From the NCBI RefSeq assembly GCF_000269985.1, contig NC_016109.1, forward strand, positions 372,001 through 436,000: a stretch of DNA of 64,000 nucleotides. Direction: 5' to 3'. The notes beneath the pieces were generated by a model that did no database searches, had not been told where the DNA came from, and saw only the letters and a list, made by a program, of their open reading frames with translations. The position numbers and the translations under genes were made by a program. Positions 7,701-15,878 of the stretch are shown one piece after another (positions within the stretch are counted from its first letter, which is position 1; every line of letters begins with the position of its first letter). The stretch comes from Kitasatospora setae KM-6054. Lineage in GTDB: Bacteria; Actinomycetota; Actinomycetes; Streptomycetales; Streptomycetaceae.

Positions 7701-8935
7701 GGGAGCAGGCCGGTGTTGAAGCCGAGCTTCGGCGCGGCGTTCGCCGCCAGCGAGTGCGCCTGGGCGGGCCACCAGCCGCCCGCGATCGGGTCGACCGAGC
7801 CGTACTCGGGGTCGGCCGGGCCGGCGGTGCCGCGGGTGCAGCTGCCGTCGGACTCGCCGGGGACCTTGATCCACAGGAAGGCGTCGAGCAGCGGCCGGCC
7901 GGTGTCCGCGGTGGGGCGGGTGCCCAGGCCGCGGGCGGGCGGGTTGCACCAGGTCTGCGGGTCGCCGGTGTACTTGCCGGGTTCCGGCGTCCAGGGGCCC
8001 TGGCCGTTGCGGCTGCTGTCGATCACGAAGTGGGGCAGCTTGGCGTCGGCGGGGACCCGGGCGGCGTACCAGGCGTCGGCGTCCGCGGCGGGCCAGTACT
8101 GGTTGGCGCAGGAGTCGGCGGTGGCGCCGGGGGTGTTGCGCAGGTACCAGACGCACTGGGAGACCAGGGTGCCGTAGCGGGCCAGCGCGGCGTCCGTCTG
8201 GTAGTTCGACACGTTCAGGAAGAAGCCCTGCGCGTCGGCGACTCCGGCGTCGACCAGCAGTTGGGCCTGGGTGCCGACGTTCTGCCAGCTGCTGTGGCCG
8301 GAGTCCAGGTAGACGACCGCGCCGGGCTGCTGCTCCAGGCGGCGGACGGCGGCGGAGATCTCGGCGAGGCGGTCCTGCTGCTGGGCGGCGGTGCCGCCGC
8401 AGAACGCGGGCGACAGGGCGAGGCCGTCCGGCTCCAGGATGACGACGGTCCTGCGGTCGCCGATGCCGCGGGCCAGCGCGTCGATCCAGGCCGCGTACTC
8501 GGCGCTGTTGGAGGCGCCGCCCGCCGAGTACTGCGAGCAGTCCCGGCCCGGCACGTTGTAGGCGACGGTGACCGGCACCTGGTGGGCCTTGGCGGCCTTC
8601 GCCTGCAGCGCGGCCATCGCGTCGGTGGTCTCCTGCGGGGTCGCCGTCCCGTTGAACCACTGCGCGACCGGCCAGGACGCCAGCCGGGCCATCGCCAGCG
8701 CGCCGTCCAGGTCGTGCGCCTTCAGGTCGGTCAGCGCCTGCTGGGCGGCCTTGCTGGCCGGGTCGACGTAGAACCGGGTGTCCGGCGCGAGGGTCCGCGC
8801 GGCGGAGCCGGACGCGGAGCCGGACGCAGAGCCGGATGCGGCGGGCGCGGCCTGGACCGGGACGGCGGCGGCGAGGCCGGCGGCGAGCAGCACGGCCAGC
8901 GACAGCGCGGCTCGGACGGGGCGGGGTGGGCGCAT
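7691..8935 (-). CDS. Secreted glycoside hydrolase family 6 cellulase (endoglucanase type)
   Basis: 414 residues from ATG 8935. A Sec signal peptide (RPVRAALSLAVLLAAGLAAA, ending VQAA near residue 30) is followed by a Ser/Gly/Ala linker with SASG repeats (35-45). The GH6 catalytic domain shows YNVPGRDC (Asp132), VVILEPDGLA (Asp170, general acid region), YLDSGHSSW, FVIDSSRNGQGP and WIKVPGESDG. These are GH6 hallmarks for hydrolysing beta-1,4-glucan with inversion. No cellulose-binding module is attached. A palindrome at 9068-9084, 133 bp upstream, is a candidate sugar-responsive operator. The stop codon lies in a 14-bp tandem duplication (7673-7700). Confidence 0.93.
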   Translation of the reverse strand: MRPPRPVRAALSLAVLLAAGLAAAVPVQAAPAASGSASGSASGSAARTLAPDTRFYVDPASKAAQQALTDLKAHDLDGALAMARLASWPVAQWFNGTATPQETTDAMAALQAKAAKAHQVPVTVAYNVPGRDCSQYSAGGASNSAEYAAWIDALARGIGDRRTVVILEPDGLALSPAFCGGTAAQQQDRLAEISAAVRRLEQQPGAVVYLDSGHSSWQNVGTQAQLLVDAGVADAQGFFLNVSNYQTDAALARYGTLVSQCVWYLRNTPGATADSCANQYWPAADADAWYAARVPADAKLPHFVIDSSRNGQGPWTPEPGKYTGDPQTWCNPPARGLGTRPTADTGRPLLDAFLWIKVPGESDGSCTRGTAGPADPEYGSVDPIAGGWWPAQAHSLAANAAPKLGFNTGLLPQH

Positions 8936-9067
8936 GGCGGGTCTCTCCGGGCGGTGATCGGCGGTCGGTCGGGGCCGCCCATGCAGCCAGCCCGGTGACA
9001 CCCCGTCAAGGCCACCCCGTCGGCCCCGGCCGAACCCGCAGCGAAACCCGGCCGGAGCGCCGCACGG

Positions 9068-9084
9068 CGGTGAAACTTTCACCG
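9068..9084. promoter_or_regulatory. Palindromic operator upstream of the cellulase gene
   Basis: CGGTGAAA-C-TTTCACCG is a perfect 17-bp palindrome. Its core GAAACTTTC matches, from memory, the inverted repeats reported upstream of Streptomyces xylanase genes and read by LacI-type regulators. It lies 133 bp before the cellulase start, so repression in the absence of oligosaccharide is plausible. The CebR-type box TGGGAGCGCTCCCA was not seen. Confidence 0.6.
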
Positions 9085-9090
9085 GCGACC

Positions 9091-9146
9091 GGGCGAACCG
9101 GCACCACCGCGGGCGGCACGGCACCGGTGGGCGAACCGACACCACC
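9091..9146. repeat. 18-bp direct repeat
   Basis: GGGCGAACCGGCACCACC at 9091-9108 and the same with one change (GACACC) at 9129-9146, 38 bp start to start. Next to the palindrome in the same promoter region; function unknown. Confidence 0.6.
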
Positions 9147-9245
9147 AGGGGGCAGCGCAGCACTGCCGGCCGGGTGGGCGTAGGCCCCGGTCCTACGCCC
9201 GCAGCCCCTTATCCGGCCCGACCGACCGCGTCTACCGTCCTGTCC

Positions 9246-10385
9246 ATGGACACGGTCGGGGACAGCACGGGAACGCTCGACGAGGCCCTCCAGCGCCTGC
9301 ACGCCTGCGGGCCCGAACGGCTCGGGCGGCTCACCAACCACGCGCCGATGGCGGTCGAGGCGCTGGCCGCCCGGGGGCGGGCGGACGCGGTGCACGGCTG
9401 GCTCGACCGGTACGCGGACCGGCTGGAGGAGTTCCCGGCGCGGGTCGAGCCGATCGCGGGCCCCGAGGAGCAGCGGCGCGCGCTGGGCGATCCGCGCCGG
9501 ATCGCCGACTGGATCGACCACTTCGGGCGGGAGCTGGCCGAACAGCCCTGGCGCGCGGTGCTGGCCCGCTGGTGGCCGGTGCTGCTGCCGGGCCTGTACG
9601 GCGGCTCGACGCACCCGGTGATCCGGGTCGGGCACGCCGTCCGCTCTCTCTCCGGCGGGTCGGCGGACGGTACCGCCAGCGGTACCGCGAGCGGGCCCAG
9701 GCTGGCCGAACTCGCCCACGGGCTGGGCTACTGGGCCGCCCGGCACCGCCCGCTCGCCGTGCCGCGCGCCGCACCGCTCGGCCCGCCGGTCACCGGGAGC
9801 GCGGCGGCCGCGCTCGACGCCGTGCCGCCGATCGCCGAGCGGACCGGCGGCTTCCCGCAGCGGCTGGAGCGCGTCACGGCGCTGCCCGACTGGACGCCCG
9901 CCGGCACCGGCCCGGACGAGGTCCGGCAGCGGCTGGCCGAACTCGTCCGGGCCGCGACCCACCGGTACGCGACCCACGGCCACGGCGAGCCGACCATGCT
10001 GGTGCACGCGGCCACCGCGCCCAACGCCGTCCTGCGGGTGCTACCCGCGCTCCCCCCTCCACTCTGGGGGCCGAGCCTGCGCGCCGCCTGGACGGCCTCC
10101 GCCGCGGTCACCGCGATGTACGCGCCGACCGGGCCGGACGCGCCGACCGGGCCGGAGGCTCCGGACGCTCCGCCCGCGACCCGCCGGGCCGCGTCCGGCG
10201 TCCGCTCGGCCGAGGAGGTGCTGGAGCGGGCGCTGGCGCACGGTGACGAGCACGTCGTCAAGCTGACCGACACCGCGCTGGACGTCGGCGATCCGCTCGC
10301 GCTCGCCGCCGCGCTGCGCGCCGTCGAGCTGAGCGAGCCGCTGGGGCGAGTGGTCCGGTACGGTCGGCGGCAGGGTGGCAAGTAG
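9246..10385 (+). CDS. Questin-oxidase-like protein (DUF4243 type)
   Basis: 379 residues from ATG 9246, apparently leaderless with TACCGT seven bases upstream. The segment PGLYGGSTHPVIRVGHAVRS, the paired LTNHAPMAVEAL near the N-terminus and later His-rich helices (HGHGEPTMLVHAATAPNAV) fit the questin oxidase family, which in fungi performs Baeyer-Villiger-like ring opening of anthraquinones. In actinomycetes the role is unknown. His residues at the start of helices may bind a metal. No partner gene nearby suggests a pathway. Confidence 0.65.
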   Translation: MDTVGDSTGTLDEALQRLHACGPERLGRLTNHAPMAVEALAARGRADAVHGWLDRYADRLEEFPARVEPIAGPEEQRRALGDPRRIADWIDHFGRELAEQPWRAVLARWWPVLLPGLYGGSTHPVIRVGHAVRSLSGGSADGTASGTASGPRLAELAHGLGYWAARHRPLAVPRAAPLGPPVTGSAAAALDAVPPIAERTGGFPQRLERVTALPDWTPAGTGPDEVRQRLAELVRAATHRYATHGHGEPTMLVHAATAPNAVLRVLPALPPPLWGPSLRAAWTASAAVTAMYAPTGPDAPTGPEAPDAPPATRRAASGVRSAEEVLERALAHGDEHVVKLTDTALDVGDPLALAAALRAVELSEPLGRVVRYGRRQGGK

Positions 10386-10402
10386 CGGTGAACGGAGGCG
10401 CG

Positions 10403-10456
10403 ATGACGGACTTCAGGTCCTCGGCATCCCCGGCTGGAGCGGCGGCCGGGGGATGA
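10403..10456 (+). CDS. 17-codon leader-like reading frame
   Basis: ATG 10403 follows a good ribosome site (GGAGG, 10394-10398) and reads MTDFRSSASPAGAAAGG. Its TGA at 10454-10456 overlaps the ATG at 10453 of the next frame (ATGA). This arrangement could make it a translational leader that couples initiation of the next gene. Alternatively it is the true N-terminus of that gene displaced by a frameshift. No attenuator-type codon run is seen. Confidence 0.35.
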   Translation: MTDFRSSASPAGAAAGG

Positions 10457-10854
10457 CCGTCACCGGCGGCAGCGGCGCGGATCGGGCGGCCGCCCGCTCG
10501 GTGGTGCACAGCTACCTCGCCGGCGGGCGCCGCTCCGCCCCCGTCCTGGTCTTCGCCCAGTCCGCCGTGCGCGACCAGAGCGAGGCGGCGCTGCGCAACC
10601 TGCTCGGCCACCCGGGCCGGCCGGAGCGCGCCGTCCTGCTCGGCCCGACCCGGCGGGAGGAGACCACGCTCACCGTCACCGGTCTGCCCCGCCCGGGCGT
10701 CCGGCACCTCTGGCCGGACCGCCGGATCGGCCTGCTCACCTTCGACTGGGAGCACACCCACCTCAGCCTGGCCGCCTGGGAGCACCCCTGGACGACGCCC
10801 TGCTCGCCTCACTGGGCCCGCTGCACCCGGGCCCCTGAGCCGTTGTGTCCCTGA
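10453..10854 (+). CDS. Hypothetical protein, possibly frameshifted at both ends
   Basis: 133 residues if started at ATG 10453 (MTVTGGSGADRAAARSVVHS). The core VLVFAQSAVRDQSEAALRNL and LWPDRRIGLLTFDWEHTHLS looks like a real folded protein, but I do not recognise the family. After the CCCC run at about 10784 the annotated frame loses its GC-ending codons (CCT, TTG, TGT). The neighbouring frame reads LDDALLASLGPLHPGP and stops at 10839, which looks far more natural. A missing C there, or a real frameshift, would explain this. Convergent with the phosphoesterase gene 67 bp away. Confidence 0.45.
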   Translation: MTVTGGSGADRAAARSVVHSYLAGGRRSAPVLVFAQSAVRDQSEAALRNLLGHPGRPERAVLLGPTRREETTLTVTGLPRPGVRHLWPDRRIGLLTFDWEHTHLSLAAWEHPWTTPCSPHWARCTRAPEPLCP

Positions 10855-10920
10855 TCCGCGGCTCCCGGAGCCAGGAGCCAGGAGCCCGGAACGCAGACCG
10901 CTGAGCGGCGGGGCCCGCGT

Positions 10921-12204
10921 TCAGGCTTGGAGCGAGGCGAGGGTGACGATCGTGATGTCGGACGGCGCGCCGACCCGGACCGGCGGGCCCCAGGCGCCCG
11001 CGCCGCGGGTGACGTAGAGCTGGGTGTCGCCGTAGCGTTCCAGGCCGGCGACGGTCGGGTTGGCGAGTTCGGCGAGGTAGTTGCCGGGCCAGAGCTGTCC
11101 GCCGTGGGTGTGGCCGGAGAGTTGGAGGTCGACGCCGTGCCGGACGCTGTCGTGGACGGTGACCGGCTGGTGGGCCATCAGCACGGCGGCGCGGGCCCGG
11201 TCGCGGTCGCCGAGCGCCCGGTCGTAGTCCGGGCCCTGGCCCTGCGCGGTGCCGGCGATGTCGTTGACGCCCGCCAGGTCGAACCAGGGCAGCTCGACCC
11301 GGTCGTTCTCCAGCGGGTGCACGCCCAGCTCGCGGACGAACTCCACCCAGGGCGCGGCACCCGAGAAGTACTCGTGGTTGCCGGTGACGAAGTACGCCCC
11401 GTCCTTGGCCCGCAGGTCGGCCAGCGGGCGGGCGGCCGGGCCGAGTTCGGGCACGGTGCCGTCGACCAGGTCGCCGACCACGGTGATCAGGTCGGGCTGG
11501 GCGGCGTTGATGGTGTCGACGATCCGGCGGGTGTGCGCCGTGCCGAGGATCGGCCCGAGGTGGATGTCGCTGACCACCGCGATCCGGTAGCCGTGCGCGG
11601 CGCGCGGCAGCTTGGCCAGCGGCACCGTCACCTGCTTGAGCCGCGGCCCGCGCAGCACCCCGTACATGCCGTTGCCGACCACGCCGACGGCCACCGCCGC
11701 CGCGCCGCCCGCCACCACCCGGGAGACGAACAGCCGGCGCGCGGCGTCGGCGTCCGGGCGGGCGGCGGGCCCGGCGGGGGCGAGCGGAGACGGAGAAGAG
11801 GACGGAGAAGGCGACGGGGACGGGGACAGGGACGGCGGGACGGTCACCGACTCGGCGGCGGGGACGGCCGCGGTCGCGGTCGCGGGTGCCCGGCGGAGGC
11901 GGCGCAGCAGCGGGCGTACGGCCTCGCCGGCCAGCAGGGCGAAGAGCAGGTAGATGCTGACGGCCATCCAGAGGTAGCCGGGCCAGGCGAACCAGCGCTC
12001 GACGGCGAGCGGGAAGGCCCGTCCGCCGACGGCCGCCAGCAGCATGCAGACGGGCAGCGCGATCGCCAGGGCGGTCCCGATCCGCCGGTACCGGCCGCCG
12101 GGGCGGGAGACGTCGCGGACCATCCGGCGCCAGATGTACCAGTGCGCCGCCCCCAGCACCCCGAGGGCCGCGAGCGCTCCGAGCACCACCACCGCGATCT
12201 TCAT
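10921..12204 (-). CDS. Membrane-anchored metallophosphoesterase
   Basis: 427 residues from ATG 12204. The N-terminal third has about four membrane helices (VVVLGALAALGVLGAAHWYI, ALAIALPVCMLLAAV, GYLWMAVSIYLLFALLAGEA, VVAGGAAAVAVGVVGNGMYG), with a Ser/Pro repeat linker between the third and fourth. The catalytic domain from about residue 205 carries the binuclear-metal motifs SDIHLG, GDLVDG, GNHEYF and GHTHGGQ of calcineurin-like phosphoesterases (YkuE-like). The active site probably faces outward and may act on lipid head groups or nucleotides; the substrate is not evident. GATACT six bases before the ATG suggests a leaderless transcript. Confidence 0.88.
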   Translation of the reverse strand: MKIAVVVLGALAALGVLGAAHWYIWRRMVRDVSRPGGRYRRIGTALAIALPVCMLLAAVGGRAFPLAVERWFAWPGYLWMAVSIYLLFALLAGEAVRPLLRRLRRAPATATAAVPAAESVTVPPSLSPSPSPSPSSSPSPLAPAGPAARPDADAARRLFVSRVVAGGAAAVAVGVVGNGMYGVLRGPRLKQVTVPLAKLPRAAHGYRIAVVSDIHLGPILGTAHTRRIVDTINAAQPDLITVVGDLVDGTVPELGPAARPLADLRAKDGAYFVTGNHEYFSGAAPWVEFVRELGVHPLENDRVELPWFDLAGVNDIAGTAQGQGPDYDRALGDRDRARAAVLMAHQPVTVHDSVRHGVDLQLSGHTHGGQLWPGNYLAELANPTVAGLERYGDTQLYVTRGAGAWGPPVRVGAPSDITIVTLASLQA

Positions 12205-12725
12205 GGGGCCAGTATCCGTGCCGCCCCCGGCGGGCCGGACGGCGGGTGTCCGGCCGGGTGCGCTCGGTGCCCGCGGCGGTCCGGTTCCCGGTCACCCCCT
12301 GTGAGCCCGCGCACATGGGGGCGGCCGTCTACGGCCCCGGATAGTTGGTGTACGGCGCGGCGCGGCCGGGCCCGCTCCGGCGTCTCCCGGACGGGGTGAC
12401 CGGGGCGGCCGGGTCGCGAAGTCGCAGTTCGGCGGCGGGACGGCGGGCCTCCGGGACGCCCGGGGTGGGCGGCCGGACGGGACGGGCGGGGGCGGACGGG
12501 GCCGGGTGGCGGCGGGACGGCGACCGGGCCGATTACTACGGGGCGTAGTTTCGGCGGGCATTGTCCGGCCCTCCGGGGTCTGCCAAGAATGTCCCGTCCG
12601 CCAGGGCCCCGGCCGGTTCGACCACCGGGCTCCCGCCATCGCGCGTGCCGGGTGCGCCCCGCGCCCCGGTCGGCGGCCACCGTGTCCACCCGGCCGTCCG
12701 GCCCCCCGCGCGAGGAGAGGTCGCC
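12205..12725. other. 521-bp promoter and leader region before the transglycosylase gene
   Basis: No convincing gene in either strand; the open frames are GC-rich shadows. It contains the perfect palindrome at 12535-12549. I looked for a c-di-AMP (ydaO-type) riboswitch, often found before such cell-wall lytic genes in actinomycetes, and could not recognise its conserved core. The ribosome site GAGGAGAGG lies just before the GTG at 12726. Confidence 0.5.
12535..12549. promoter_or_regulatory. Perfect palindrome ACTACG-GGG-CGTAGT
   Basis: A 15-bp palindrome with 6-bp arms in an otherwise GC-only stretch, 177 bp before the transglycosylase start. It resembles operators of BlaI/MecI-type repressors (ACTAC...GTAGT), which respond to cell-wall stress, in line with the cell-wall enzyme downstream. 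No such repressor gene is in the window. Confidence 0.5.
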
Positions 12726-13607
12726 GTGCAGCACCGCAGGACCCTGACCCTTTCGGAGAAGCTCCGCCGCCACCGGACCGCCCTGGTCACGGGCATCGCC
12801 ACCTTCGCGGTCGCCGGCACCGCCACGCTGGCGCTCGCACTGCCGCAGAACACCGGCGCGGCCGCCACCGCCACCACCGCGGACCCGACCCTGGCGGGCG
12901 GCCCGCGACTCTCCGCGGACGCCGCCACCGCCGCCCAGTCCGCCACCGCCTCCGCCGCCGACCGGGCTGCGGCCGAGGCCAGCGCGGCCGCCGCGTCCGA
13001 GGCGGCCGCCTCCGCCTCCGCACAGGCCGAGGCCGAGGCCAGCGCGGCGGCTGCCGCCTCTGCCTCCGCTTCCGCGCAGGCGCAGGCCCAGGCCGATGCG
13101 GAGGCGGAGGCGGAAGCCAGCGCATCCGCGTCCGCGTCGGCCTCGGCCTCGGCCGCCGCCGCGAAGGCCAAGGCGTCGGCCGAGGCGAAGGCCCGGGCGT
13201 CGGCGTCGGCCTCGGCGGCGTCCCGCGCGCAGCAGCGTCCGTCGCTGTCGGCGACCCCGTCCGCGTCCGCGTCCCCGTTCGCATCGGCGTCGGCGTCGGC
13301 GTCGGGTTCGTCGTCCTCCAGCGGTACGCCGCAGCAGATCGCGGCGCAGATCGTGCCGGCCGGCCAGTTGTCGTGCTTCTCGAACATCGTGGAGCGGGAG
13401 AGCAGTTGGAACGTGCACGCGACGAACGCGTCCTCGGGGGCGTACGGGCTGATGCAGGCGCTGCCGGGTTCGAAGATGGCGTCGGTGGGCGCGGACTGGC
13501 GGGACAACCCGGTGACGCAGATCAAGTGGGGCCTGCAGTACATGAACGAGACGTACGGCAGCCCGTGCGCGGCGTGGTCGTTCTGGCAGTCGCACAACTG
13601 GTACTGA
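12726..13607 (+). CDS. Secreted SLT-type lytic transglycosylase with Ala/Ser/Glu-rich linker
   Basis: 293 residues from GTG 12726 behind GAGGAGAGG. An N-terminal hydrophobic segment (TGIATFAVAGTATLALALPQ, about residues 18-38) is a signal peptide or anchor. Residues about 60-195 are a low-complexity Ala/Ser/Glu/Gln stretch built from AEA/SAS-like repeats, probably a long helix or rod spanning the wall. The C-terminal 90 residues form the lysozyme-like fold: IVERESSWNV with catalytic Glu225, then NASSGAYGLMQALPGSKMAS, WGLQYMNETYG and SFWQSHNWY. It cleaves peptidoglycan glycan strands. A strong hairpin follows the stop. Confidence 0.9.
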   Translation: MQHRRTLTLSEKLRRHRTALVTGIATFAVAGTATLALALPQNTGAAATATTADPTLAGGPRLSADAATAAQSATASAADRAAAEASAAAASEAAASASAQAEAEASAAAAASASASAQAQAQADAEAEAEASASASASASASAAAAKAKASAEAKARASASASAASRAQQRPSLSATPSASASPFASASASASGSSSSSGTPQQIAAQIVPAGQLSCFSNIVERESSWNVHATNASSGAYGLMQALPGSKMASVGADWRDNPVTQIKWGLQYMNETYGSPCAAWSFWQSHNWY

Positions 13608-13624
13608 CCGGTTCCCGTGGGGAG

Positions 13625-13663
13625 GTTCGCACGGTGTCTTCGCAGCTCCACCACCGTGCGAAC
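13625..13663 (+). terminator. Terminator after the transglycosylase gene
   Basis: 12-bp perfect stem GTTCGCACGGTG (13625-13636) and CACCGTGCGAAC (13652-13663) around a 15-nt loop, 17 bp after the stop codon. Confidence 0.75.
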
Positions 13664-13840
13664 ATCTGATGATACGTCAGCAAGTCACGGCGTTCCGTCC
13701 CCTATCCGGACATTTCCGCGCATAGTCATGTCCGTTCGGTGAAGATTCTGCGAACGTCCCGTGGCTGATGTCCGGTATCACCGCTTTGGTGCGGCTTCAG
13801 ACCTTTGCCTGAGGCTGTCCCCGCCCCTAGCCTCCCGGCC

Positions 13841-14836
13841 ATGGCCCCACCACTGATCACCGTCGTGCTGCCCGCTTACGACGAACAAGGACAACTGAAG
13901 GAATGTCTCGACTCGCTGCTCGGGCAGACCTTCCGCGAGTTCGAGATCATCGTGGTGCAGACCCCGTCCGAGCACTCCCCGGAGCGGCTGGTCGAGGCGT
14001 ACGAACTGCGCGACGCCCGGGTGCGGGTCCTGCGCCTGGAGGCCGAGACCGGCATCGGCCGGGCCCGGATGGCCGGGGCGGCGCACGCCCGCGGTGAGTA
14101 CCTGCTGTTCCTGGACGCCGACCACCTGCTGCCGGAGGACGCGTTCGAGGCGATGGACGCGCGGCTCGCCGAGACCGGCGAGGTCGACGTGCTGCTGTTC
14201 GGCCACAACCGGGAGCACCGGGGCAAGCTCTGGCCCGGCAACGCCGCCGAACTGCTGGCCGCCGTCGGACCCGACGTGTTCTCCCCCGCCGAACGCCCCG
14301 AACTGTTCGGCGCCCCGCCGCTCGCCTGGGACCGGCTGATGCGCAGCGGGACGATCCCGACCTTCCCGGACGGCTTCTACGAGGAGGTCTCGGCGGTGCA
14401 CCGCTCCCTGCTGGCCGCCACCCGGGTCGCCGTGCTGGAGCGCGAGTGCGTGACCATCCGGCGCCGCCACACCCTGCACCCGGCGGGCAGCGAGGGCGCC
14501 ACCCACTTCGACGTGTTCGAGCGCTACGAGAGCACCTTCGAACTGCTCGACGCCCAGCCCACCGAGGCCGAACCGGTCACCGACACGGTGCGGCCGCACC
14601 TGTTCACCAGGATGATCCGGCACTACCTGTTCGTCTTCGACCTGCCGGGGTGCCTGACCCGCACCGAGCGCCCGCAGTTCTTCCAGCGCGCCGCCGAGCA
14701 CTACAAGCGCTTCCTGCCGAACGGGTACCGGCGCCCGGAGGGCCGCGAGGGCATCAAGTTCTCGCTGCTGGCCTCGAATTCGTACGCCACCTTCGAGGTC
14801 GCCAAGTTCTCCCGGCTGGCGGGCGGGCGCCGCTGA
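13841..14836 (+). CDS. Family 2 glycosyltransferase
   Basis: 331 residues from ATG 13841, with TAGCCT seven bases upstream and no ribosome site, so probably leaderless. The GT-A fold starts at once (ITVVLPAYDEQGQLKECLDS), with the sugar-nucleotide segment RVLRLEAETGIGRARM and the metal-binding DAD at 92-94 (YLLFLDADHLLPED). The region LAWDRLMRSGTIPTFPDGFYEE is typical of polymer-forming GT2 enzymes of wall teichoic-acid or capsule type. The C-terminal helical tail has no membrane span. Acceptor and donor unknown; no polysaccharide cluster surrounds it. Confidence 0.85.
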   Translation: MAPPLITVVLPAYDEQGQLKECLDSLLGQTFREFEIIVVQTPSEHSPERLVEAYELRDARVRVLRLEAETGIGRARMAGAAHARGEYLLFLDADHLLPEDAFEAMDARLAETGEVDVLLFGHNREHRGKLWPGNAAELLAAVGPDVFSPAERPELFGAPPLAWDRLMRSGTIPTFPDGFYEEVSAVHRSLLAATRVAVLERECVTIRRRHTLHPAGSEGATHFDVFERYESTFELLDAQPTEAEPVTDTVRPHLFTRMIRHYLFVFDLPGCLTRTERPQFFQRAAEHYKRFLPNGYRRPEGREGIKFSLLASNSYATFEVAKFSRLAGGRR

Positions 14837-15060
14837 GCGGCCGCCTGGCAGGGCAGAGTAGGGCCGGGTAGGACCGAACGCGCCGCCACGCCCGGCCTGT
14901 TCGCCACGCCGCCCGCCACACCGTCCGCCGGCGTCTGACGCACCGTCCGTCCGGCCCGGGGGGTAGAGTCCGTCAGCGCGGACAGCGGAGTCCGCCCGCG
15001 CCCCGCAGGACCGCGCCCAGTTCCGTGCACGCACCACCGGACCGGAAGGCGAACTCCCCG

Positions 15061-15846
15061 ATGTCCTCCCCCGCTTCCCCGTCAGCGGCCCCGACGCCGG
15101 ACCCGGCCGCGGACCCGTCGAGCACCGACGCGTCCGCGACCGCCGGCGAGCCGACCCCCGGTTCGGCCGCCCAACTGCCGCCCCAGCAACAGCTTTCCGG
15201 CTGGACGCTGCTGCTGCTCGGTGCGCTGCTGCTGGCCGAGGCGTTCATCTGCATGGCCGTCCTGATCAGCGTCTGGACTCCGCTCACCACGCTGACCGCC
15301 GAACACGCCCCGACCGGCGACCCGATGGCGTGGACGGTGCTCGGCCTCGGCCCCTGGCACCTGACCTCCAACACCGCGATGCTGCTGGCCGTCCTCGCCG
15401 CCAGCGGCCTCGGCAGCTTCGTGCACGCCGCCACCTCCTTCGCCACCTACGCCGGCAACCGCCAACTGCTGCCCAGCTGGCTGCCCTGGTACCTGCTGCG
15501 CACCGCGATCGGCGGCGCGCTCGCCCTGCTGGTCTACTTCCTGCTGCGCGGCGGCCTGTTCGCCAACGGCACCGACGGCACCGCCACCAACCCGTACGGC
15601 TTCGCCGGGATCGCCGGACTGTGCGGACTGTTCTCCAAGCAGGCCACCGACAAGCTCCGCGAGGTCTTCGACACCGTCCTGACCACCAAGGACGGCGCGG
15701 GCGACGACGAACGCGACGACAAGATCCAGCCCGTCGCCCCGACTGCCCCCGCCCCGGCGGCCGCCCCACTCCCCCGGCCGGAGCCCGCGGACCCGGCCCA
15801 GCTGGTGATCCCGCAGCAGCCCTCCACCGCCCCCGACGGCACCTGA
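15061..15846 (+). CDS. Integral membrane protein of unknown function
   Basis: 261 residues from ATG 15061; a GTG at 15025 would add 12 residues. GGAAGG at 15042 is a little far from the ATG. The N-terminus (1-40) and C-terminus (about 215-261) are disordered, Ala/Pro/Ser/Thr-rich. Between them are three membrane helices (TLLLLGALLLAEAFICMAVL, NTAMLLAVLAASGLGSF, LLRTAIGGALALLVYFLL) and a conserved-looking soluble part, FAGIAGLCGLFSKQATDKLREVFDTVLTT. This last pattern occurs in several actinobacterial membrane proteins I cannot name. TAGAGT at 14965 may be the -10 box. Confidence 0.6.
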   Translation: MSSPASPSAAPTPDPAADPSSTDASATAGEPTPGSAAQLPPQQQLSGWTLLLLGALLLAEAFICMAVLISVWTPLTTLTAEHAPTGDPMAWTVLGLGPWHLTSNTAMLLAVLAASGLGSFVHAATSFATYAGNRQLLPSWLPWYLLRTAIGGALALLVYFLLRGGLFANGTDGTATNPYGFAGIAGLCGLFSKQATDKLREVFDTVLTTKDGAGDDERDDKIQPVAPTAPAPAAAPLPRPEPADPAQLVIPQQPSTAPDGT

Positions 15847-15878
15847 AGCCCCCGCGAGACGTCCCTCCCCGGCCGGGG

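Larger units (their letters stand above)
8936..9245. other. Divergent intergenic region of cellulase and questin-oxidase-like genes
   Basis: 310 bp without a believable gene. It holds the 17-bp palindrome at 9068-9084, an 18-bp direct repeat (9091-9108 and 9129-9146, one mismatch), and a TACCGT box at 9233-9238, seven bases before the downstream ATG, consistent with a leaderless promoter for the plus-strand gene. Confidence 0.6.

Noticed and set aside
9006..10007. Long minus-strand open frame opposite the questin-oxidase-like gene
   Set aside because: Its composition is Arg/Gly/Pro-rich with no motif, and the plus-strand frame has proper codon bias and a family signature; it is a shadow.
12205..12725. 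c-di-AMP (ydaO) riboswitch before the transglycosylase gene
   Set aside because: Expected from known actinobacterial cell-wall lytic genes, but I could not find its conserved core in the leader.
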